NCBI GenBank assembly: GCA_937899435.1
Contig: CALBQG010000052.1
Location: forward strand, 1-10,314
Reading direction: 5' to 3'
DNA from: UBA11540 sp003445125
Lineage (GTDB): Bacteria; Bacillota; Clostridia; Oscillospirales; Ruminococcaceae
Length of the DNA stretch: 10,314 bases
The notes below the pieces were generated by a model, which had not been told where the DNA came from, searched no databases, and worked only from the letters and a program-made list of their open reading frames with translations. Numbering within the stretch: the stretch's first letter is position 1; each line of letters begins with the position of its first letter. Positions 5,432 to 10,314 of the stretch are shown here, piece after piece. Both the position numbers and the translations under genes were made by a program.

Positions 5432-6487
5432 ATGGCGAAAAAAGCGGTCGGGATAGTCCTTGCTGTAATATTTATGATGAATATTGCTTCCTGTAAACAA
5501 AAAAACGCGGTAATCATCGGGGTCAACTACGAAGGAAGCGGCGCGCTGGCAAGCTATGGCAAAGCCATGCTCGACGGCGTGCGGCTGGCGGTGGAGGAAC
5601 TGGGGGACGGCTATCGGCTGGTTTGTGCCGACAATCGGTCGTTCGGCGCGGACAGCGCGGCGGCGATTCTGTATCTGAAAAACGTCTGCCACGCCGATGT
5701 CATCATCGGACCGTCCACGGGGACGCTCGCAAAGGCGGCGCTGGCGGCACAGGCGGACACGCTGATGATCACGCCGTCGGCAACGTCGGACGAACTGAAA
5801 AGCACGGCGCATACCAAGCTGGTGCGGCTGTGCTTTTCCGATCGGGTGCAGGGAGCGGCGATGGGGGAATACGCATCGCGGCGCGGCGTGAGCCGCGCCG
5901 CGATCGTGCGGGATCTGTCGTCGGATTATGCCACGGGCTGCACGCGGTCGTTCAAGGCAGCGTTTGATGGGGAGATCGTGTATGAGGGGGCATTTTTGTC
6001 GGGCGAGTGCGATTTTTCCGCGATGATCACCGAACTGAAAGCCGCCGCCCCGCAGGCGGTCTACCTTCCCGCGTACTATACCGAGGCAGGGCTGTTTATC
6101 CGCCAGTGCCGCCAGCAGGGGTTTGAACCGCTGTTTCTCGGCGGGGACGCCATGGATTCGCCGCTGCTTTTGCAGTTGGCGGGCGAGGGCGGAGAAATTG
6201 TGTACACCGATCATTTTACAGCGCAGGAGGAAGCCTACGCCGCCTTTGCCGAACGCTTTGCGCGCCGTTACGATACCGCGCCGCCCGCCTATGCGGCGTT
6301 GGCGTATGACTGCGTAATGCTGTACGCTTCCTGCGTGGAGAAAGCGGGCGTCGCGGGCGCGGAACGGGAAATTTTTTCGGCTTCGGACTATCAGGGCGTC
6401 ACCGGAACACTGACCATCGGCGCAGACGGCAGCGCGCAGAAGGCGCCGGTGTTCGTTTCGCCGGGAGGAAACGGATGCAGCAGCTGA
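5432..6487 (+). CDS. Branched-chain amino acid-type ABC transporter substrate-binding lipoprotein
   Basis: This 351-residue protein is the extracellular capture subunit. The start ATG 5432 follows GGGGAGGGAG and gives a classic lipoprotein signal: MAKK, a hydrophobic core at 5-17, and lipobox IASC with lipidated C21. The type I periplasmic-binding fold follows. IIGVNYEGSGALASYGK (28-44) is the first strand and ligand loop, VIIGPSTGT is at 90-98, and MITPSATSDELK at 112-123 corresponds to the ligand-contacting SAT segment of LivJ/LivK. FSDRVQG (135-141), SSDYATG (163-169), DFSAMI (194-199), YLPAYYTEA (211-219), FLGGDAMDSP (235-244) and GVTGTLTIGADG (322-333) also match the family. Residues that hold an amino acid backbone appear kept, so an amino-acid-like ligand is likely, but leucine specificity cannot be read. 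The gene overlaps livH by 13 bases. A TATACT at 5396-5401 is the only promoter hint. Confidence 0.93.
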   Translation: MAKKAVGIVLAVIFMMNIASCKQKNAVIIGVNYEGSGALASYGKAMLDGVRLAVEELGDGYRLVCADNRSFGADSAAAILYLKNVCHADVIIGPSTGTLAKAALAAQADTLMITPSATSDELKSTAHTKLVRLCFSDRVQGAAMGEYASRRGVSRAAIVRDLSSDYATGCTRSFKAAFDGEIVYEGAFLSGECDFSAMITELKAAAPQAVYLPAYYTEAGLFIRQCRQQGFEPLFLGGDAMDSPLLLQLAGEGGEIVYTDHFTAQEEAYAAFAERFARRYDTAPPAYAALAYDCVMLYASCVEKAGVAGAEREIFSASDYQGVTGTLTIGADGSAQKAPVFVSPGGNGCSS

Positions 6488-7299
6488 TGAATGTACTGAC
6501 CGTGGGCGCGGTGTATGCGCTGGCGGCGGTGGGATATGCGCTGGTGTTTTCGGTGCTGAACATGGTGAATTTTGCTCATACCGATGTGCTGACTTTCGGT
6601 GCGTATGTGGGGCTGTACGTGTCGCGGACGTTCGGATTCGGGCTTTTCGGACAGCTCACGGCAGGGGCGCTGGCAGGTGCGGCGCTCGGATTTTTGTGCG
6701 AGCGGCTGTGCTTTCGTCGGGCAGTGGGGGATTCTCTGCGGCTGATGACGGCAGCAATCGGCGTGTCGGTGGTGCTGGAGTATGGCATGATGCTGTGCTT
6801 TTCGGCACAGCCGCAGGCATACGGCGCGCAGGAACGAACGTGGTCGTTTTGGGGAATGCGCGTCGGGGAAAACCGACTGGTCGCCGTGGGCTTGGCGGCG
6901 GCGGTGTTTGCGGGGATTGCGGTTTTTCTTCGTACCCGGCGCGGCAGACAGGTGCGGGCGTTTTCGCAGGACGCGCTCGGCGCGGCGTCGGTGGGGGTGT
7001 CCAAGGACGCAGTGCTGGATCTGACGTTTGCACTGTCGGGTGCGGCGGCGGCACTGGCGGGCGTGCTGTACGGCAGACTGTACGTTGTCACGCCGCTGAT
7101 GGGCGCGACGATCGGAATGAAGGCGTTTGTGTGTACCGTGGCGGGCGGCAAGGGAAGCTTGTGGGGCGCGGTGCTGGGCGCGTATCTGCTCAGCGCGGCC
7201 GAAACGGCGGTCTGCGTGTTTTTGGGGAGCGGGGCAAAGGACGCGGTGGCGTATGTGGTGCTGATCGTCGCTCTGCTCCTGACGGAGTCGCGGCGGTGA
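6475..7299 (+). CDS. livH: Branched-chain amino acid ABC transporter permease, LivH type
   Basis: This is a 274-residue integral membrane protein, the first channel half. Family signatures: GAVYALAAVGYALVFSVLNMVNFAHTDVLTFGAY at about 11-44 (family form GxxYALxAxGxxLVxGVxxxxNFAHG), RAVGDSLRLMTAAIG at 82-96, GRQVRAFSQDALGAASVGV at 157-175 (the cytoplasmic coupling region that contacts the ATPases), FALSGAAAALAGVLYG at 185-200, and TVAGGKGSLWGAVLGAYLL at 221-239. About eight hydrophobic segments are visible. It is slightly shorter than the typical 290-300 residues. ATG 6475 has GGGAGGAAAC immediately upstream and lies inside the end of the binding-protein gene, giving tight translational coupling. 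The next transporter gene is unusually far, 369 bases downstream across two repeat copies. The symbol reflects family type, not proven substrate. Confidence 0.93.
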   Translation: MQQLMNVLTVGAVYALAAVGYALVFSVLNMVNFAHTDVLTFGAYVGLYVSRTFGFGLFGQLTAGALAGAALGFLCERLCFRRAVGDSLRLMTAAIGVSVVLEYGMMLCFSAQPQAYGAQERTWSFWGMRVGENRLVAVGLAAAVFAGIAVFLRTRRGRQVRAFSQDALGAASVGVSKDAVLDLTFALSGAAAALAGVLYGRLYVVTPLMGATIGMKAFVCTVAGGKGSLWGAVLGAYLLSAAETAVCVFLGSGAKDAVAYVVLIVALLLTESRR

Positions 7300-7354
7300 G
7301 AAAGGCGGATTTTGTGCCACAGTTTCTTTTTTGCACCGCAGCGCGTCAACCATT

Positions 7355-7400
7355 GCCTTCCTCCGGGAGGAAGGTGGCACGCGCAAGCGTGACGGAAGGA
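7355..7400 (-). repeat. Double-hairpin dispersed repeat, copy 9 (variant B)
   Basis: CCTTCCTCCGGGAGGAAGG and CACGCGCAAGCGTG stems are present. It is almost identical to copy 6 (3500-3545) over core and flanks, from about 7333 to 7440. Confidence 0.8.
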
Positions 7401-7514
7401 GCCTGCGAGACGGAAAGTCAGCAAAAACTTTCTGTTTTGCACCTTCTGCAATGCTTTGAAACAAAAGAATTGCGCTGCGGCTTCTCTTTGCGCGCCGCCG
7501 TTTGTTTCCGCAAA

Positions 7515-7564
7515 GGCTGCCCTCTTTCAAAGAGGGGAGCTGTCGCCGTAGGCGACTGAGGGGT
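7515..7564 (-). repeat. Double-hairpin dispersed repeat, copy 10 (variant A)
   Basis: GGCTGCCCTCTTTCAAAGAGGG and GTCGCCGTAGGCGAC stems are present, ending GAGGGGTGTTG like copies 1 and 5. It lies in the liv operon gap, 115 bases after copy 9. Confidence 0.8.
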
Positions 7565-7668
7565 GTTGCAACTCCGACTAAAAGCTGAAATAAATCGCAA
7601 AAATCAATCCCCGCCACTTATATTTCGCACTCCACCCTTCAAAATTTTCGCATAACCGGAGGTGCCGC

Positions 7669-8460
7669 ATGAGCTATCTGTCCCTGACTCTCTGCAAAAT
7701 CGCCGTTGCCGTGCTTGCGGCGTGGGCGCTGTACCTGTGCGTCAACCGCTGCGGGCAGACCTCCCTCGGACACGCAGGGTTTATGGCGCTGGGGGCATAC
7801 GCCTTTGCGTGGCTGTCGGGATTTGTCGGCTGGCACGGTTTTTTCGCCGTACTCGGGGCGGCGGGCGCGGTGTTTCTCGTCACTTTGCCGCTCGGGTTTC
7901 TGATCCTGCGCCTTCAAGGGGACTACCTGGCGGCGGCAACGCTCGGAATCGGGGAGCTGATCCGCATTTTGCTGTCTAATTTCACGCTGATGGGCGGCGC
8001 GGGCGGCACCGACCGCGCCGCCCGCATCACCACACCGCTTTCGGCGGGACTGTGCGTGCTGGCGGCGGCATTGGGGCTGCTTGCCTTTTCACGCTCGCCG
8101 CAGGGACTGCTTGCGCGCGCCACGGCAGTGGACGCGACGGCGGCGGAGGCGTGCGGCGTGAACACGCTGCGGCTGAAAACAGTGGTCTTTGCCGTTTCCG
8201 CCGCCGTCGCTGCGGTTGCCGGCTGCCTGTATGCGGGCGCGGTGGGGTTCATTTGCCCGAACGATTTTCCCTATGCGCGCGCGTGCGAAAGCCTGGCGGC
8301 GGTCACAGTCGGCGGCGAAAGTGCGGGAAAGGTGATGCTGGCGGCGGCGGCACTGGAGGTGCTGTCGGCAGTGCTGCCGGGATATGCGGAAATCAAGATG
8401 CTCCTTTGGGGGACATTGTTGATTGTCGGCGCACTGCACAGGAGGAAAAGGTATGCTTGA
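7669..8460 (+). CDS. livM: Branched-chain amino acid ABC transporter permease, LivM type
   Basis: This 263-residue integral membrane protein is the second channel half. Signatures: NRCGQTSLGHAGFMALGAYA at 26-45 (the typical LivM opening), ILRLQGDYLAAATLGIGELIRIL at 79-101, LMGGAGGTDR at 107-116, SPQGLLARATAVDATAAEACGVNTLRLK at 143-170 (the coupling region facing the ATPases) and FAVSAAVAAVAGCLYA at 174-189. The later glycine-rich motif is weakened to VTVGGESAG at 213-221. At 263 residues it is clearly shorter than most LivM proteins (usually above 300), mainly for lack of the N-terminal extra helices. ATG 7669 has CGGAGG at 7657-7662. Its end overlaps the start of the ATPase gene by 8 bases. 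Although separated from livH, it completes the permease pair. Confidence 0.92.
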   Translation: MSYLSLTLCKIAVAVLAAWALYLCVNRCGQTSLGHAGFMALGAYAFAWLSGFVGWHGFFAVLGAAGAVFLVTLPLGFLILRLQGDYLAAATLGIGELIRILLSNFTLMGGAGGTDRAARITTPLSAGLCVLAAALGLLAFSRSPQGLLARATAVDATAAEACGVNTLRLKTVVFAVSAAVAAVAGCLYAGAVGFICPNDFPYARACESLAAVTVGGESAGKVMLAAAALEVLSAVLPGYAEIKMLLWGTLLIVGALHRRKRYA

Positions 8461-9103
8461 GATACAGGGGTTGTGCAGCGGGTACGGCAATCTGGCGGCG
8501 GTGCAGTCCGCGACGTTCACGGCTTCGGGCAGGACGGGAATTGTCGGCACCAACGGGGCGGGGAAAACCACCCTGATGCTGACGCTTGCGGGACTGAAAA
8601 AAGCGTCGGCGGGGAAAGTTTTTCTTGACGGCGAGGAGATCACCGACCTTTCGGCGGCGCAGCGCGTAAAACGCGGACTGGTGCTTGTGCCGGAGGGGCG
8701 ACACCTGTTTTTGCGGATGACCGTGTGGGAAAACCTGCAAACGGCGTCAACAAACGGGAATTTTAAAGAAAAACTATACAATTTGTGTACTGATTTTCCC
8801 GAATTGACGTCTCTCTTGCCGCGTCCGGCGGGCGCACTGTCGGGCGGTCAGCAGCAGATGGTGGCAATCGCCCGCGCGCTGATGACCGAACCGCGCGTGC
8901 TGCTTCTGGATGAGGTCACCATGGGACTTTCCCCCAAACGCACGGCGCAGACGTTTGCACTGATTGCCCGCCTGAAACAAACCGTCCTCATCACCGGACA
9001 GGAGGCGGGCAGAATTGCCGCAGTGTCCGATTCGGTGTACGGGATGAAAAACGGGCGACTGTTTTTGTCCGATCGGCAGACGGTCGGTACGCAGCTGCTT
9101 TGA
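8453..9103 (+). CDS. livF: ABC transporter ATP-binding protein, LivF type
   Basis: This is a 216-residue cytosolic ATPase that would dimerise with the LivG-type subunit to power import. Walker A GTNGAGKTT is at 32-40. LVPEGRHLFLRMTVWENL (78-95) is the sequence that distinguishes LivF from LivG. The ABC signature LSGGQQQ is at 129-135 and Walker B RVLLLDE at 148-154 with catalytic E154. At the switch position the family Gln (VEQNA) is kept as Q183 in TGQEA, although neighbouring residues differ. The residue after the Walker B Glu is Val instead of Pro. It is somewhat shorter than the usual 233-237 residues. ATG 8453 is chosen because AGGAGG (8440-8445) is 7 bases upstream and it overlaps livM by 8 bases. 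It precedes livG, the reverse of the classical order. Confidence 0.92.
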   Translation: MLEIQGLCSGYGNLAAVQSATFTASGRTGIVGTNGAGKTTLMLTLAGLKKASAGKVFLDGEEITDLSAAQRVKRGLVLVPEGRHLFLRMTVWENLQTASTNGNFKEKLYNLCTDFPELTSLLPRPAGALSGGQQQMVAIARALMTEPRVLLLDEVTMGLSPKRTAQTFALIARLKQTVLITGQEAGRIAAVSDSVYGMKNGRLFLSDRQTVGTQLL

Positions 9104-9112
9104 GGAGGAACT

Positions 9113-9799
9113 ATGCTGAATGCGGAAAATCTGACCAAACGCTTTTCGGGACTCACGGCGGTCGATCGCGTCAGCCTGGCGGTGCATCGCGGAGAAACCG
9201 TCGGGCTTATCGGTACAAACGGGGCGGGGAAAACCACACTATTTGAAATGCTCAGCGGCTTTCTTCGCCCGGACGAGGGGACAGTGCGGTTTGGCGGAAA
9301 AAATCTCACGGGGCAAGCGGCGTGGCGATTTGCGCGGGCGGGGATGGCACGGACGTTTCAGAATCTTCGTTTGTTTGAAGGAATGACGGTGCTGGAAAAT
9401 GTCCGCGCGGCGCAGATTGCCTGCCATGGGCGAGCAGCGGAGGAACTGCTCAGAACCGTGAACCTTTGGGAAAAACGGGAGCGACCGGCACAGTTTCTTT
9501 CCTATGGGGAAAAGCGGCGATTGGAGCTTGCCCGCGCGGCGGCAACGGGGGCGATGCTGGTGCTGGCGGATGAACCGTCCGCGGCGATGACGGCGGCGGA
9601 AGCGCAGGAGCTGGCAGAAGTGTTGGAAACGCTGAAAGCCGGCGATGGGCTGACTTTTTTGCTGATCGAGCACAATATGGATCTTGTCCGCCGCGCCTGC
9701 GGACGGGTGTATGCAATGGATCGCGGACGCGTGCTGGCGGAGGGAACGCCCGACGAGGTGCTCTCTTCTTCGGCGGTGAAAGCGTCCCTGCTGCCGTGA
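9113..9799 (+). CDS. livG: ABC transporter ATP-binding protein, LivG type
   Basis: This is the 228-residue second ATPase of the importer. Walker A GTNGAGKTT is at 34-42, the Q-loop ARTFQNLRLF at 79-88 (typical LivG), the signature LSYGEKRRLELARA at 129-142, Walker B MLVLADEP at 148-155 with catalytic E154, and switch His H187 in IEHNMDLV. It is shorter than usual (about 250-255) because the helical segment between Q-loop and signature is compressed to about 40 residues (QIACHGRAAEELLRTVNLWE). ATG 9113 lies 9 bases after the livF stop with GAGGAGG (9103-9109) as ribosome site. No hairpin terminator follows before the next gene, so some transcription may run on. Confidence 0.93.
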   Translation: MLNAENLTKRFSGLTAVDRVSLAVHRGETVGLIGTNGAGKTTLFEMLSGFLRPDEGTVRFGGKNLTGQAAWRFARAGMARTFQNLRLFEGMTVLENVRAAQIACHGRAAEELLRTVNLWEKRERPAQFLSYGEKRRLELARAAATGAMLVLADEPSAAMTAAEAQELAEVLETLKAGDGLTFLLIEHNMDLVRRACGRVYAMDRGRVLAEGTPDEVLSSSAVKASLLP

Positions 9800-9826
9800 A
9801 GGTGTATATATAATATAGGAAGGGAC

Positions 9827-9855
9827 TTGACAGAATCGGGAAAAGAAGGTAGAAT
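9827..9855 (+). promoter_or_regulatory. Promoter of the 98-residue membrane protein gene
   Basis: TTGACA (9827-9832) and TAGAAT (9850-9855) are 17 bases apart. A start near 9862 would leave a leader of only about 14 bases consisting of little more than the ribosome site. Confidence 0.7.
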
Positions 9856-9875
9856 GGCAAACGGAGGTGATCGGC

Positions 9876-10172
9876 GTGGACGAAAGGGAAATCGAGCGCC
9901 AAAAGGGTGCATTGAAAAAGGCGATCACCGTGTCGTCTGCGATCCAGGGCGCGATGATTGTGCTGAATTTTTTGCTGATTGTGCTGCGGATCGTGCCGTT
10001 CATGGGGGTGCTTTTTCTGCCGCTGTATGTGTTTGTGTATGTGAAATTTCTCACGGCGGCAAATGAACTGAAAAGCCTCGGCATCAAATCCCGCCTGCTT
10101 TCTGCGTGGAAAATCGCCTCTTTGCTGCTGTATATCGCGTCGGTTGTCCTCTGTTCACTGCAAATCGGATAA
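9876..10172 (+). CDS. Small membrane protein, function unknown
   Basis: This is a 98-residue protein. A charged N-terminus (MDEREIERQKGALKK) precedes three hydrophobic segments: about 17-40, 43-59 (PFMGVLFLPLYVFVYVKF) and 81-96 (IASLLLYIASVVLCSL). A polar linker ANELKSLGIKSR lies between the second and third. I do not recognise a family. Start GTG 9876 is preferred because a near-perfect ribosome site GGAGGTGATC occupies 9863-9872; an in-frame GTG at 9867 lies inside that site and cannot be used. The gene has its own promoter 21 bases upstream of the start and follows livG by 76 bases, so it is probably not part of the transporter. Its stop codon runs directly into the A-tracts of the next promoter. 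Confidence 0.75.
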   Translation: MDEREIERQKGALKKAITVSSAIQGAMIVLNFLLIVLRIVPFMGVLFLPLYVFVYVKFLTAANELKSLGIKSRLLSAWKIASLLLYIASVVLCSLQIG

Positions 10173-10228
10173 AAAATCGAAAAAAATCGAAAAAAGTAGT
10201 TGACAAGAGGGCTTAGGAGTGCTATAAT
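10171..10228 (+). promoter_or_regulatory. Strong promoter with phased A-tracts (upstream copy)
   Basis: Consensus TTGACA (10200-10205) and consensus TATAAT (10223-10228) are separated by 17 bases. Immediately upstream lies AAAAAATCGA repeated at exactly 10-base spacing (10171-10180, 10181-10190), followed by a further A-run. Such A-tracts bend DNA and act as UP elements. The layout is typical of rRNA or other stable-RNA promoters; no gene is reached within the window. Confidence 0.85.
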
Positions 10229-10272
10229 AGCAAAGCTGTCACCGAGAAAGGGGAGTCAAGAGAGTAATCTTT

Positions 10273-10314
10273 AAAAAAAGATGAAAAAAGTACTTGACAA
10301 AACGGACGAGTTGT
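10273..10314 (+). promoter_or_regulatory. Second tandem promoter, cut by the window end
   Basis: Consensus TTGACA (10294-10299) is preceded by two A-tracts (10273-10279 and 10284-10289). GAAAAAAGTACTTGACAA at 10283-10300 differs at one base from 10189-10206 of the first promoter. The -10 box would fall near 10317, just outside. Confidence 0.65.

Larger units (their letters stand above)
7300..7668. other. Repeat-bearing gap inside the transporter operon
   Basis: These 369 non-coding bases separate livH from livM, which are adjacent in most liv operons. They contain two double-hairpin repeat copies (7355-7400 and 7515-7564) whose flanks are also repeat-like (TTTTGTGCCACAG, CACCGCAGCGCGTC, ACTTTCTGTTTTGCA). 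No clear promoter or classic terminator with a T-run is visible. The last 100 bases (to 7668) are ordinary leader ending in the livM ribosome site. Confidence 0.8.

Noticed and set aside
5321..6214. Upstream extension of the deacetylase frame
   Set aside because: It would run antisense through the binding-protein gene; the strong ribosome site before ATG 5320 and the family start favour the short form.
6391..7617. 408-residue minus-strand open frame over livH and the repeat gap
   Set aside because: It is antisense to a permease with clear motifs and extends into repeats; composition is Arg/His/Gln-rich and it has no start signal.
9803..9818. TATAAT in the sequence after the livG stop as a promoter
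   Set aside because: No -35 box or extended -10 lies at the right distance; the TTGACA-17-TAGAAT just downstream is better.

Overview
The window looks like chromosomal DNA of an anaerobic gut-type Firmicute of class Clostridia, probably Oscillospirales/Ruminococcaceae-like. The grounds are strong Shine-Dalgarno sites, TTGACA-17-TATAAT promoters, CCA-encoded tRNAs of Bacillus/Clostridia type, an XRE regulator with a membrane tail, paired DegV proteins and moderately high GC. This placement is an inference; no 16S or ribosomal protein gene is present.

Layout. Positions 1-361 hold no gene, only two copies of a dispersed double-hairpin repeat. Positions 362-1075 are a complete monocistronic unit (promoter, XRE regulator with four membrane segments, terminator). 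Positions 1144-3018 are a two-gene degV-degV unit with its own likely promoter and a very long perfect hairpin at the end. Positions 3019-3945 contain no credible gene and six more repeat copies in both orientations. Positions 3949-4191 are a minus-strand tRNA-Met/tRNA-Glu operon with an excellent promoter and a terminator that touches the last CCA. Positions 4356-5320 (minus) hold a cytosolic polysaccharide-deacetylase-like protein followed by a small membrane protein. From 5432 to 9799 (plus) lies a complete branched-chain amino acid type ABC transporter: lipoprotein binding protein, LivH, LivM, LivF and LivG. The last two are in reversed order compared with the classical livHMGF arrangement, and all components are short. 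The operon is interrupted between livH and livM by a 369-base gap carrying two repeat copies. A small membrane protein with its own promoter follows at 9876-10172.

The final 140 bases form tandem strong promoters, each preceded by A-tracts phased at about 10 bp. This is the layout expected upstream of an rRNA operon or another abundant stable RNA just outside the window.

How the parts work together: the transporter is self-sufficient (capture, two-subunit channel, two ATPases) and should import a small amino-acid-like ligand. The DegV pair (fatty-acid binding), the regulator and the deacetylase have no visible functional link to it. The most unusual signal is the repeat family: ten copies, four sequence variants, a constant double-hairpin design with compensating changes in the stems, two copies inside an operon, and larger inverted copies either side of the xre-degV-degV block.
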